A stretch of 34,482 bases of DNA from JBBCJM01 sp037190175 (GCA_037190175.1 JBBCJM010000241.1:1-34482); one strand, 5' to 3'. Shown: positions 17,135 through 25,684, numbered from the stretch's first letter. A program made the numbers and translations. Notes: generated by a model from the letters alone, not told the origin.

Positions 17135-20100
17135 TCCGCTGCCTCCACGGTTGCGGGCCGGTCCAGCCAATCCACCTTCTGCAACTTCCGCACGATCACG
17201 AATTCGTCGCGGTTGGCCCCCACGGTGCCGTAGTAGTTGAACCCGTAGGACAATTGCGCATAGCCGCCGATCATGTGGGTGGGCTTCACCACGATCCGGG
17301 TCACCGAATTGTGGATGCCGCCGCGCTGACCGGTGATCTGGCTGCCGGGGGTGTTCACGATCTTTTCCTGCGCGTGATACATGAACATGCTGCCTTCCTT
17401 CATCCGCTGGCTGACCACCGCGCGGGCGGTGATCGCGCCGTTGGAATTGAACACCTCCACCCAGTCGTTATCCACCAGCCCGGCCTTCTGCGCGTCCTTT
17501 TCCGAAAGCCAGACCACCGGCCCGCCGCGGTTCAGCGTCAGCATCAGGAGGTTGTCGGAATAGGTGGAATGGATCCCCCATTTCTGATGCGGGGTCAGGA
17601 AGTTCAGCACCACGTGCCTTTCCCCCGGCGCCAGCGATTTCGTCGCGGCCTGCCCCACGGTTTTCAAGTCCACCGGCGGGCGCCAGGTCACGAAGAACTC
17701 GCCGAAGGCGCGCATCCATTCGTGGTCCTGGTACAGCTGCTGCCGCCCGGACAGCGTGCGCCAGGGGATCAGCTCGTGCACGTTGGTCCAGCCGGCGTTG
17801 TAGCAGACATGCTCGCTCTCGATCCCCGACCAGGTGGGCGAGGAGATGATCTTGCGCGGCTGGGCGGCGATGTCGCGGAAGCGGATCTTCTCGTCTTCCT
17901 TCACCTCGGCCAGGTGCTTGTGGTCGCGGCCCGTGGCCTTGCCCAGCGCCTCCCAGGCCTTCACCGCCACCTCGCCGTTGGTCTCGGGCGCCAGCATCAG
18001 GATCACCTCGGCCGCGTCGATGGCGGTCTCGATCCGGGCCATGCCGCGGGTGGGGCCGTCCTCGGCCACGGTGCCGTTCAGGGCGCGCAGGTGGGCGACC
18101 TCGGGCTTGGTGTCCCAGGCGATCCCCTTGCCGCCGTTGCCCACCTTCTCCATCAGCGGGCCCAGCGAGGTGAAGCGTTTGTAAAGGTTCGGGTAATCCC
18201 GCTCCACCGCGATATAGGCCGGCGCGGTGCGGCCGGGCAGCAGGTCGCAGTCCCCCCGTTTCCAGTCCTGCACGCGGTCCTGCGCGATCTCGCCGGGGCT
18301 GTCGTGCTGCAAGGGCAGTTGCACCACGTCGGTCTCCACTCCCAGCACGCCGGGGACCACCTGCGAGAACTTCCGCGCGATGGACTTGAAGATCTCCCAG
18401 TCCGTCCGGCTTTCATAGGCCGGGTCCACCGCCGCCTGCAGCGGGTGGATGAAGGGGTGCATGTCCGAGGTGTTCAGGTCGTCCTTCTCGTACCAGCTGG
18501 CGGTCGGCAGCACGATGTCGGCATAGACCGCGGTGGTGGACATGCGGAAGTCGATGGTCACCAAGAGGTCCAGCTTGCCCTCCGGCGCAGCATCGTGCCA
18601 GCGGGCCTCGACCGGCTTCCGCCGCCCTTCCTCGCCCAGGTCCTTGCCCTGCACCCCGTGGTCGGTGCCCAGCAGATGCTTCAGGAAATACTCGTGCCCC
18701 TTGCCCGAGGAGCCCAGCAGGTTCGAGCGCCAGACGAACAGGTTGCGCGGCCAGTTCTCGGGCGCGTCCGGGTCCTGGCAGGACATTTCCAGCTCGCCCG
18801 ACTTCAGGCGCCGGGCCACATAGTCCTTGGCCTCGACCCCTGCGGCCTTGGCCGCCCGGCCCACCTCCAGCGGGTTGGTCTTCAACTGCGGGGCCGAGGG
18901 CAGCCAGCCCATCCGCTCGGCCCGGATGTTATAGTCGATGAGGCTCAGCCTGTCCCAATCGCCGGCCGGGGCGGTGGGCGACAGGATTTCCTTCGCCGTC
19001 ACCGTCTCGTACCGCCACTGGTCGGTATGCGCGTACCAGGCCGAGGTGGAGTTCATGTGCCGCGGCGGCCGGCCCCAGTCCAGCGCGAAGGCCAGCGCGG
19101 TCCAGCCGGTCTGGGGGCGCAGCTTTTCCTGCCCCACGTAATGTGCCCAGCCGCCGCCCGACTGGCCCACGCAGCCGCACATCACCAGCATGTTGATGAC
19201 GCTGCGATAGTTCATGTCCATGTGGAACCAGTGGTTCATCGCCGCGCCGATGATGATCATCGACCGCCCGCGGGTCTTTTCCGCGTTGGCCGCGAACTCG
19301 CGCGCCACCTGCACGATGCGGTCGCGCGGCACGCCGGTGATCCGCTCGGCCCAGGCGGGGGTGAAGGGCACGTCGGCGTCATAGCTTTTCGCCACGTGAT
19401 CGCCGCCCAGGCCCCGGTCCAGCCCGTAGTTGGCGCAGAAAAGGTCGAAGACGGTGGCGACCAGCACCTCCTCGCCGCCCAGCGTCAGGCGCTTCACCGG
19501 CACGTTGCGGGTCAGCACCTCGCCGCGCGGGTCGTTCTGGAAGCCGTTGGTGGCCTGCCCGCCGAACCAGGGGAAATCCACGCCGACCACATCGTCGCGG
19601 TCCTCCTCCAGCACCAGGCTCAGCTTCAGCCGCACCTCGCGGTCGCCCGCGCGTTCCTCCAGGTTCCAGCGGCCGGTCTCCATCTCCTTGCCGCCCGAGG
19701 TGCCGGTCTCGGCCGCGCCCGGTGTCTTCACCGGCGCCACGCCGCCCGCCCCGGTCCAGCGGAAGCCGATGGAGCCGTTGGGCACCACGACCTGCCCCGA
19801 GGTCTCGTCGATCGCCACGGTCTTCCACTCGGGGTTGCTGGCCTGCCCCAGCGCCCCGTCGAAATCCGCCGCGCGCAGCTGCCGCCCCGGCACCAGCCGG
19901 TCGCCCTGCCGGTCCAGCCGCACCAGCATCGGCATGTCGGAATAGCGGCGGCAGTAGTCCTCGAAATACTCCGCCTGCCGGTCCAGGTGGAACTCGCGCA
20001 GGATGACGTGGCCGAAGGCCATGCCCAGCGCCGCGTCGGTGCCCTGCTTGGCGTTCAGCCAGATGTCGGCGAACTTGGCCGCCTCGGAATAGTCCGGGCA

Positions 20101-20943
20101 GATCACCGCCGACTTGGTGCCCTTGTAGCGCACCTCGGTGTAGAAATGCGCGTCGGGCGTCCGCGTCTGCGGCACGTTCGAGCCCCAGAGCAGCAGGTAT
20201 CCGGCGTTGTACCAGTCCGCGCTTTCCGGCACGTCGGTCTGTTCGCCCCAGGTCATGGGCGAGGCCGGCGGCAGGTCGCAATACCAGTCGTAGAACGACA
20301 TGCAGGTGCCGCCCAGCAGGCTCAGATACCGCGAGCCGGCGGCATAGCTGACCATCGACATGGCGGGGATGGGGGAGAAGCCGAACACCCGGTCCGGCCC
20401 GTAGGTCTTTGCCGTATAGGCATTGGCGGCCGCCACCATCTCGGTCGCCTCGTCCCAGGTCGCGCGCACGAAGCCGCCCTTGCCGCGGATGCGGGTATAG
20501 CTGGCGCGGGCCGTCGGGTCGGACTGGATCGCCTCCCAGGCCGCCACCGGCTCCATCGTCTGCCGCTTCTGCCGCCACAGCCGCATCAGCCGGCCGCGCA
20601 CCTGCGGGGTCTTCACCCGGTTGGCGGAGTAGAGATACCAGCTGTAGCTCGCCCCCCGGGCGCAGCCGCGCGGCTCGTGGTTCGGCAGGTCGGGGCGGGT
20701 GCGCGGGTAATCGGTCTGCTGCGTCTCCCAGGTGACGATCCCGGACTTGACGTAGATCTTCCACGAACACGACCCGGTGCAGTTCACCCCGTGGGTCGAG
20801 CGCACGATCTTGTCGTGCTGCCAGCGGCGGCGATAGGCGTCCTCCCAGTCGCGGCTTTCCACCGTGGTCTGGCCATGGCCGCCCGCGAAGCTGTCCTTGC
20901 GCAGCGAGGTGAAGAAGTTCAGGCGGTCGAGAAGATGGCTCAT
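17131..20943 (-). CDS. narG: Respiratory nitrate reductase alpha subunit NarG
   Basis: The 1270-residue catalytic subunit reduces nitrate to nitrite at a bis-molybdopterin-guanine-dinucleotide molybdenum site on the cytoplasmic side. The FS0 cluster ligands are visible as His51, Cys55, Cys59 (HGVNCTGSCSW) and Cys94 (PRGCARG). The molybdenum-ligating aspartate is expected in FYDWYCDLPPASP (about Asp223). TWGEQTDVPESADWYN and SNVPQTRTPDAHF follow as in E. coli NarG. The protein is about 20 residues longer than E. coli NarG. The extra length fits a Gly/Thr/Ser-rich stretch after GSIGFRWTG (VAPVKTPGAAETGTSGGKE). There is no signal peptide, as expected for Nar rather than Nap. GGAGA precedes the ATG, 16 bp after the narK stop. 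Confidence 0.98.
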   Translation of the reverse strand: MSHLLDRLNFFTSLRKDSFAGGHGQTTVESRDWEDAYRRRWQHDKIVRSTHGVNCTGSCSWKIYVKSGIVTWETQQTDYPRTRPDLPNHEPRGCARGASYSWYLYSANRVKTPQVRGRLMRLWRQKRQTMEPVAAWEAIQSDPTARASYTRIRGKGGFVRATWDEATEMVAAANAYTAKTYGPDRVFGFSPIPAMSMVSYAAGSRYLSLLGGTCMSFYDWYCDLPPASPMTWGEQTDVPESADWYNAGYLLLWGSNVPQTRTPDAHFYTEVRYKGTKSAVICPDYSEAAKFADIWLNAKQGTDAALGMAFGHVILREFHLDRQAEYFEDYCRRYSDMPMLVRLDRQGDRLVPGRQLRAADFDGALGQASNPEWKTVAIDETSGQVVVPNGSIGFRWTGAGGVAPVKTPGAAETGTSGGKEMETGRWNLEERAGDREVRLKLSLVLEEDRDDVVGVDFPWFGGQATNGFQNDPRGEVLTRNVPVKRLTLGGEEVLVATVFDLFCANYGLDRGLGGDHVAKSYDADVPFTPAWAERITGVPRDRIVQVAREFAANAEKTRGRSMIIIGAAMNHWFHMDMNYRSVINMLVMCGCVGQSGGGWAHYVGQEKLRPQTGWTALAFALDWGRPPRHMNSTSAWYAHTDQWRYETVTAKEILSPTAPAGDWDRLSLIDYNIRAERMGWLPSAPQLKTNPLEVGRAAKAAGVEAKDYVARRLKSGELEMSCQDPDAPENWPRNLFVWRSNLLGSSGKGHEYFLKHLLGTDHGVQGKDLGEEGRRKPVEARWHDAAPEGKLDLLVTIDFRMSTTAVYADIVLPTASWYEKDDLNTSDMHPFIHPLQAAVDPAYESRTDWEIFKSIARKFSQVVPGVLGVETDVVQLPLQHDSPGEIAQDRVQDWKRGDCDLLPGRTAPAYIAVERDYPNLYKRFTSLGPLMEKVGNGGKGIAWDTKPEVAHLRALNGTVAEDGPTRGMARIETAIDAAEVILMLAPETNGEVAVKAWEALGKATGRDHKHLAEVKEDEKIRFRDIAAQPRKIISSPTWSGIESEHVCYNAGWTNVHELIPWRTLSGRQQLYQDHEWMRAFGEFFVTWRPPVDLKTVGQAATKSLAPGERHVVLNFLTPHQKWGIHSTYSDNLLMLTLNRGGPVVWLSEKDAQKAGLVDNDWVEVFNSNGAITARAVVSQRMKEGSMFMYHAQEKIVNTPGSQITGQRGGIHNSVTRIVVKPTHMIGGYAQLSYGFNYYGTVGANRDEFVIVRKLQKVDWLDRPATVEAAE

Positions 20944-20959
20944 GGCTGTCTCCGGTCAG

Positions 20960-23677
20960 TCATTGCGCAGGAACGGCCGCCAGAGGCGCGCGGCCGCGTT
21001 CGATGTCGTGCAGAAGGCCGCCGCGGCGGGTGTAGACCGCCCAGGTGATGGCAAGGCAGAGGACGTAGAAGGCGAGGAACAGCCACAGCGCCGCCACCGG
21101 CCCGCCGGTCAGCGTGATGGAGGACCCGTAGGCCTTGGGGATGAAGAACCCGCCGTAGCCGCCGATGGCGCTGGTGAAGGCGATGATGGCGGCGGATTCG
21201 CGGTCGGCCTGCCGGCGCCGGTCCTCGGGTGCTGCCCCGGGCGACAGCCGCGCCACCTCCTGCCGCATGATCACCGGGATCATCTGGAAGGTCGAGGCAT
21301 TGCCCACCCCGGTGAAGAAGAACAGCGCCATGAACCCGGCGAAGAACAGCGGGAAGGACGCGCCCTGCAACCCCTGGATCACCACCACGACCGAGGCGAT
21401 CATCCCGGCGAAGACCCAGAAGGTCACCCGCCCGCCGCCCAGCCGGTCCGACACCCAGCCGGTGCCGGCGCGGCTCAGCGCCCCGATCAGCGGGCCCAGG
21501 AAGACGTATTGCAGCGCGTTCACCTCGGGGAAGGCGATGCGGGTCAGCAGGGGGAAGCCGGCGGAATAGCCTAGGAAGCTGCCGAAGGTGCCGATATAGA
21601 GCAGGCACATGATCCAGTTGTGCCTGCGGGCGAAGATCGCCGCCTGCTCGCGGAAGCTCGCCCGTGCATCGGCCAGGTCGTTCATGCCCAGCCAGGCCGC
21701 GATGGTGGCGGCCAGGATGAAGGGCACCCAGACGAAGCCCGCGTTCTGCACCCACAGCCGGCCGCCGTCCGACAGCACCTGCGGCTGCCCGCCCATGGCG
21801 CCGAACACGCCCGCGGTGATGACCAAGGGCACCAGGAACTGCATGACCGAGACGCCCAGGTTGCCCAAGCCCGCGTTCAGCGCCAGCGCGTTGCCCTTCT
21901 CGGCCCGCGGGAAGAAGAAGCTGATGTTGGCCATGGAGGAGGCGAAGTTGCCGCCGCCCAGGCCGCAGAGCAGCGCCAGCACCACGAAGATCAGGTAGGG
22001 CGTGGTCGGATCCTGCACCGCATAGCCGATGCCCATGGCGGGGATCAGCAGCGAGGCGGTGGACAGCGTGGTCCACAGCCGGCCGCCGAAGATCGGCACC
22101 ATGAAGCTGTAGAAGATCCGCAGCGTGGCCCCCGACAGCGCCGGCAGCGCCGCCAGCCAGAACAGCTGGTCCTGCGAGAAGGCGAAGCCGATGGCCGGCA
22201 GCCGCGCCACCACCACCGACCACACCATCCAGACCGCGAAGGCCAGGAGCAGCGCGGGGATCGAGATCCACAGGTTGCGCTGCGCGATCCGCCGGCCCTT
22301 CCCGGCCCAGAAGCCGGGGTCCTCGGGCCGCCAGTCCTCGATCACCCGCGGCATCCGCGTGCGCTCGGGGTCGTGCACCTCCTTCAGCTCGGGGAAGGAG
22401 GGCAGGCGGTCCAGCGCCTCGCCATGCGCCTGCCGCTCCATGTAGCGGATCGAGAGGTGCATCCAGCCGACCGAGACCAGCACGATCAGCAGCAGCAGCA
22501 TGAAGGCCGAGGTCCAGATGCCGGTGACGTCCAAGAGCACGCCGAAGACGATGGGCAGGATGAAGCCGCCGAGGCCGCCGATCATGCCCACCAGGCCGCC
22601 CACCGCGCCGACGTGCTGCGGGTAATAGACCGGGATGTGCTTGAACACCGCCGCCTTGCCCAGGCTCATGAAGAACCCCAGCGCGAAGAGCACGGCGACG
22701 AAGGGCCAGAGCCCCATCTCGGTGGAAAAGGCGATCGGCCCGTCCTTGCCGCGGATCACATAGTCGGTGGGCGGATAGGACAGCATGAACAGGAACACGG
22801 CCGAGAAGCCGAAGGTCCAGTACATCACCGTCCGCGCCCCGAAGCGGTCGGACAGCACCCCGCCATAGGCGCGGAAGATGCTGGCCGACAGGCTGAAGGC
22901 CGCCGCCGCCATGCCGGCGGTGCGCACGTCCACCCCGTAGACCTGCACGAGATAGTGCGGCAGCCACAGCGCCAGCGCCATGAACCCACCGAAGACGAAG
23001 AGGTAGTAGAGCGAGAACCGCCAGACCTGCAGGTTCTTCAAGGGCGCGAACTGCTCGGCCAGCGTCGGCGCGGCCACGCCGCGGGCGCGGCGGGCGGCGA
23101 AGTCGGGGTCGTCCTTGGCCAGCAGGAAGAACGCCACCCCCATGGCGGCGATCACCAGCGCCCAGATCTGCGCCACCGTCTGCCAGCCCCAGGCCACCAG
23201 CACGAAGGGGGCGAGGAACTTGGTCACCGCCGCGCCCACGTTGCCCATGCCGAAGACGCCCAGCGCGGTGCCCTGCTTGCCGATGCCGTACCACTTCGAC
23301 ACATAGGCGACGCCGATGATGAACGAGCCGCCGGCCAGGCCCACGCCCAGCGCGGCCAGCAGGAAGCCGGCATAGGTCTCGGCCCAGGTCAGCGCCCAGG
23401 TGGCCATCCCGGCCAGGATCATCTGCAGCGCGAAGACCAGCCGCCCGCCATAGCGTTCGGTCCAGACCCCCAGGATCAGCCGGGTCAGCGAGCCGGTCAG
23501 CACCGGGGTGGCGATCAAGAGGCCGTATTGCGCCTCGCTGAGCCCCAGGTCGGCCTTCACCGACAGGCCGATGATGGAAAAGATGGTCCAGACCGCGAAG
23601 CAGAGCGTGAAGGCCAGCGTGGAGAGCCACAGCGCCCGTTGCTGGTCGGCTGGTGTGGGAGTGGAATGGCCCGGCAT
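20960..23677 (-). CDS. narK: Fused NarK1-NarK2 nitrate/nitrite transporter
   Basis: A 905-residue inner-membrane protein made of two complete MFS transporters of the nitrate/nitrite porter family. Unit one (about 1-410) has Arg66 in helix 2 (SLTRLILG) and nitrate signatures GMGNVGAAVTKFLAP and GMIGGLGGFILP. A hydrophilic linker covers about 411-468. Unit two has Arg520 in the equivalent place (GATLRIFYSF) and signatures GLGNLGVSVMQFLVP and SAIGGYGGFFIP. In Paracoccus the first unit is known to act as nitrate/proton symport and the second as nitrate/nitrite exchange. GGAG lies seven bases before the ATG at 23677. It is the first gene of the nar unit, under the Fnr/NarR-type box upstream. Confidence 0.96.
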   Translation of the reverse strand: MPGHSTPTPADQQRALWLSTLAFTLCFAVWTIFSIIGLSVKADLGLSEAQYGLLIATPVLTGSLTRLILGVWTERYGGRLVFALQMILAGMATWALTWAETYAGFLLAALGVGLAGGSFIIGVAYVSKWYGIGKQGTALGVFGMGNVGAAVTKFLAPFVLVAWGWQTVAQIWALVIAAMGVAFFLLAKDDPDFAARRARGVAAPTLAEQFAPLKNLQVWRFSLYYLFVFGGFMALALWLPHYLVQVYGVDVRTAGMAAAAFSLSASIFRAYGGVLSDRFGARTVMYWTFGFSAVFLFMLSYPPTDYVIRGKDGPIAFSTEMGLWPFVAVLFALGFFMSLGKAAVFKHIPVYYPQHVGAVGGLVGMIGGLGGFILPIVFGVLLDVTGIWTSAFMLLLLIVLVSVGWMHLSIRYMERQAHGEALDRLPSFPELKEVHDPERTRMPRVIEDWRPEDPGFWAGKGRRIAQRNLWISIPALLLAFAVWMVWSVVVARLPAIGFAFSQDQLFWLAALPALSGATLRIFYSFMVPIFGGRLWTTLSTASLLIPAMGIGYAVQDPTTPYLIFVVLALLCGLGGGNFASSMANISFFFPRAEKGNALALNAGLGNLGVSVMQFLVPLVITAGVFGAMGGQPQVLSDGGRLWVQNAGFVWVPFILAATIAAWLGMNDLADARASFREQAAIFARRHNWIMCLLYIGTFGSFLGYSAGFPLLTRIAFPEVNALQYVFLGPLIGALSRAGTGWVSDRLGGGRVTFWVFAGMIASVVVVIQGLQGASFPLFFAGFMALFFFTGVGNASTFQMIPVIMRQEVARLSPGAAPEDRRRQADRESAAIIAFTSAIGGYGGFFIPKAYGSSITLTGGPVAALWLFLAFYVLCLAITWAVYTRRGGLLHDIERGRAPLAAVPAQ

Positions 23678-23757
23678 CCTTTGGCTCCGACTGGCTGCGC
23701 GCCGGGGTGGCGCGGATGGGATGGCCGAAGGGCTGGCGCGGGCCGCGCCACGGGGTC

Positions 23758-23771
23758 TTGATCTGCATCAA
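23758..23771 (-). promoter_or_regulatory. Perfect Fnr-type box upstream of narK
   Basis: TTGAT-CTGC-ATCAA is a perfect match to the Fnr/Crp-family consensus TTGAT-N4-ATCAA. Its centre is 87 bp before the narK ATG; an activator at -41.5 would put the transcript start near 23723. Fnr and NarR are the expected ligands. No good -10 sequence is visible, as is common for activated promoters. Confidence 0.85.
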
Positions 23772-23829
23772 TCGCCGGTCCGCGCGGCCGGAAAAGCGCC
23801 CGGAATTGACCGCGCGCGGCCCCCCGGCG

Positions 23830-23867
23830 GATCGAGGTCAGCCGCCGCCCGACATTTGACCTCGATC
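23830..23867. repeat. 11-bp inverted repeat in the narR-narK gap
   Basis: GATCGAGGTCA (23830-23840) and TGACCTCGATC (23857-23867) are exact reverse complements separated by 16 bp. The right arm is most of the Fnr-type box in front of narR, so the left arm may be a partial second operator or the other arm of an RNA or DNA hairpin. Confidence 0.7.
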
Positions 23868-23869
23868 AA
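23856..23869 (+). promoter_or_regulatory. Fnr/NarR-type box upstream of narR
   Basis: TTGAC-CTCG-ATCAA differs from the Fnr consensus by one base. Activation at -41.5 would start transcription near 23904, downstream of the ATG at 23897 but upstream of the GTG at 23933 and its AGGAG. This supports the GTG start for narR. Confidence 0.7.
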
Positions 23870-23932
23870 GGCTGACCCCGCGCGGATCGCGGATTGATGA
23901 AAGTCAAGAGCAACCCCGACAGGAGCCGATTC

Positions 23933-24652
23933 GTGCGCGAGGAGGAAAAGCCGGAGATCCGCCGCCTGCCGCTGTTCCGCGAGATGATGACCCAGACCTT
24001 CGACGGCCTGATGCAGGTATCATACGCGCAGAGCTTTCCGCCCCAGCTCGACCTGTTCCGGCAGGGCGAGGCGGCGGATTTCCTGCATATCGTCATCAAG
24101 GGCGCGGTGGAGCTGCACGCCGACTGGAAGGGGCGCGAGGCGGTGATGAGCGTCGTCCGCCCGGTCTCGGCCTTCATCCTGGCCGCCTGCGTGCGCGACG
24201 CGCCCTACCTGATGTCGGCCCGCACGCTGGAGAAGTCGCGCATCGTGATGGTGCCGGCCGCCGACCTGCGCGCGGCGATGCGGCGCGACCCGGAACTGGC
24301 GATGGCGGCGATGGGGGAACTGGCCACCAGCTACCGCGTGATGGTGCGCCACGCCAAGAACCTGAAGCTGCGCACGGCGCGCGAGCGGCTGGCGGCCTGG
24401 ATCCTGCGGCAGGCGGCACAGGCGGGCGGGGTGGCCTCCTTCCTGCTGCCGGTGGAAAAGCGGCACCTGGCCTCCTACCTCGGGATCACCCCGGAAAGCC
24501 TGTCGCGCACCATCCGTGCCCTGCAGGCCGACGGGGTGCGGATCGACGGCGCCCGGGTGATCATCACCGACGCCGCCCGCCTGCGCGACGTGGCGGAACT
24601 GGACCCGATGCTGGACGGGGCCGACGTGAAGGACGCCGTGGCGCTGCATTGA
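23933..24652 (+). CDS. narR: Crp/Fnr-family nitrate-responsive regulator NarR
   Basis: A 239-residue Crp/Fnr-type activator with an N-terminal cyclic-nucleotide-like beta-roll (QLDLFRQGEAADFLHIVIKGAVELHA), a long dimerisation helix and a C-terminal winged HTH (KRHLASYLGITPESLSRTIRALQADGV). The recognition helix has the E-SxxR pattern needed to read TTGA half-sites. The N-terminal cysteines of Fnr are missing; the only cysteine seen is in FILAACVRDAP. It therefore should not carry an oxygen-sensing 4Fe-4S cluster. In Paracoccus, NarR of this type activates narK in response to nitrate/nitrite. I chose the GTG at 23933 because AGGAG sits seven bases upstream; ATG 23897 or TTG 23894 would add 12-13 residues but lack a ribosome site. 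Confidence 0.9.
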   Translation: MREEEKPEIRRLPLFREMMTQTFDGLMQVSYAQSFPPQLDLFRQGEAADFLHIVIKGAVELHADWKGREAVMSVVRPVSAFILAACVRDAPYLMSARTLEKSRIVMVPAADLRAAMRRDPELAMAAMGELATSYRVMVRHAKNLKLRTARERLAAWILRQAAQAGGVASFLLPVEKRHLASYLGITPESLSRTIRALQADGVRIDGARVIITDAARLRDVAELDPMLDGADVKDAVALH

Positions 24653-24777
24653 GGCAGCGGGCGCCTCGCCGCCTCAAGAAGAGGGACGGTTGGTCCAGAC
24701 TGTCCCCGCCCCTGCTCTCTTTCGAGCCACGAGTATCCCGGGGGGCTGGTCTCCCGGCGCCGGCCGCACACCCTGCC
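24653..24777. other. Non-coding spacer between narR and the CaiB stump
   Basis: These 125 bp hold no recognisable gene, promoter or strong terminator. A weak 5-bp GAGGC/GCCTC stem starts at the narR stop. It probably contains the junction at which the CaiB-type gene was cut off, but no insertion sequence end or target duplication is visible. Confidence 0.5.
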
Positions 24778-24927
24778 TCATCCGGCCGAGCGGCCGGGGT
24801 GTTCCACCTTGATCACGTCGGCGCCCAGGTCGCCCAGCACCATGGTGGCCATCGGCCCGGCCAGCACCCGGCTGAGATCGAGCACCCTGACCCCCGCCAG
24901 CGGCAAAGCGGCTGCGTCCCGATCCAT
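24778..24927 (-). pseudogene. N-terminal stump of a CaiB/BaiF family CoA-transferase
   Basis: A 49-codon frame whose product matches the invariant start of class III CoA-transferases: LAGVRVLDLSRVLAGPMATMVLGDLGADVIKVEHPGRSAG, then a stop. Intact members have about 400 residues and continue with a GD(D/T)TR stretch and a catalytic Asp. After the stop no frame continues that homology convincingly. The 5' end is fully preserved, including a GGGAGGGG-like ribosome site, a good promoter and an operator, so this is a 3'-truncated gene rather than random similarity. It faces away from the acyl-CoA dehydrogenase genes, with the TetR gene between. Confidence 0.8.
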
Positions 24928-24950
24928 CCCGGCCCCCTCCCGCCGGCGGA

Positions 24951-24998
24951 TTACCTGCCGACTGGCCGGTTATAGGCGCGGGGCAGGGGCGGCGTCAA
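24951..24998 (-). promoter_or_regulatory. Promoter and TetR-type operator (copy 1) of the CaiB stump
   Basis: On the minus strand TTGACG (24998-24993) and TATAAC (24974-24969) are spaced by 18 bp. A 22-bp imperfect palindrome (24951-24972; core CCGGCCAGTCGG, ends TAAC and GTAA) overlaps the -10. The -35 overlaps the end of the tetR gene. The same operator type recurs at 25707-25728 and 28351-28372. Confidence 0.75.
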
Positions 24999-25618
24999 CC
25001 GGGCGGGCGGGGGGCCAGCCCGCGGTGGACGGTGCGGAAGAAGCCCTCGGCGATCTCGGCGGCCGGTCTCTCGCCCCCGGGGCAATACCAGCGCGCCATC
25101 CAATTCAGCATCCCCAGGATGCCGCGGGCCTGCAATCCGGTGTCCTCGATCTCGAAGGCGCCGGCCGCGCGCCCCTCTTCCAGGATGCCCAGCAGGATCG
25201 CGGCATAGGCGTCGCGCGCCGCGGCCTGTTCGGGGGTATAGGGCTGCCCGGCGCCGCCGCGGGCTCCGAACATGGTGCGGAACTCGGCCAGGTTCTCGTC
25301 GATGAAGCGGGCGTGCCCGGTCATGAAGGCGCGCAGCCGGTCCTCGGGCCTCGCCTCGGCGGCCACCTTCGCCCCCACCTGCTCGCGCATGTCGGCCAGC
25401 AGTTTCAGGATGATGGAATCGAAGATCTCCTGCTTGGTGGCGAAGTAATGGTAGAGCCCCGCCTTGGTGAAGGTCACCGCCTGCGCGATGTCCTGCAGGC
25501 TGGTGCCGTCATAGCCGCGCTCGGCGAAAAGCCGGGCGGCGGTGGCCACGATGGTTTCGCGCGGGGCGTCGATGCTGGGCGGCCGCCCCGGGGCGTCGCG
25601 CTTGGTCCGACCTGCCAT
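24995..25618 (-). CDS. TetR-family transcriptional regulator
   Basis: A 207-residue repressor-type protein. The N-terminal TetR DNA-binding domain is clear (residues 20-66): ETIVATAARLFAERGYDGTSLQDIAQAVTFTKAGLYHYFATKQEIFDSI. The C-terminal ligand-binding part is helical with WMARWYCPGGERPAAEIAEGFFRTVHRGL, as in regulators of acyl-CoA metabolism. GGAGG lies before the ATG at 25618. It lies between a promoter driving the acyl-CoA dehydrogenases and one driving the CaiB stump, both with the same palindrome over the -10. It is therefore the likely repressor of this local regulon, released by an acyl-CoA or similar ligand. The ligand is inferred, not visible. Confidence 0.9.
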   Translation of the reverse strand: MAGRTKRDAPGRPPSIDAPRETIVATAARLFAERGYDGTSLQDIAQAVTFTKAGLYHYFATKQEIFDSIILKLLADMREQVGAKVAAEARPEDRLRAFMTGHARFIDENLAEFRTMFGARGGAGQPYTPEQAAARDAYAAILLGILEEGRAAGAFEIEDTGLQARGILGMLNWMARWYCPGGERPAAEIAEGFFRTVHRGLAPRPPG

Positions 25619-25642
25619 CCTTCCTCCGGTGCCTTGAGTCCC

Positions 25643-25656
25643 CCCTATCCATAGGG
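25643..25656. repeat. Short perfect palindrome upstream of tetR
   Basis: CCCTAT-CC-ATAGGG is a perfect 6-bp inverted repeat with a 2-bp centre, lying between the tetR start (25618) and the divergent promoter. It may be part of the tetR promoter or a small operator; its sequence is unlike the 22-bp palindromes. Confidence 0.4.
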
Positions 25657-25684
25657 TCGCGCCGGGCGGAATGACAGCCGCGGG

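Noticed and set aside
17254..21048. A 1264-codon frame antisense to narG
   Set aside because: The His/Arg/Gly/Gln-rich product is the antisense shadow of narG; narG has all cluster and cofactor residues.
20940..23771. A 943-codon frame overlapping narK on the same strand
   Set aside because: Its Arg/Gly/Ala-rich product has no family pattern and is a frame shadow of narK in GC-rich DNA.
24651..24667. Weak GAGGC/GCCTC hairpin at the narR stop as a terminator
   Set aside because: Only a 5-bp stem with no T run, in DNA where such stems are frequent by composition.
24475..24771. A 98-codon minus-strand frame over the end of narR and the following gap
   Set aside because: It looked like a possible rest of the CaiB-type gene, but its product has no CoA-transferase motifs and half of it is antisense to narR.
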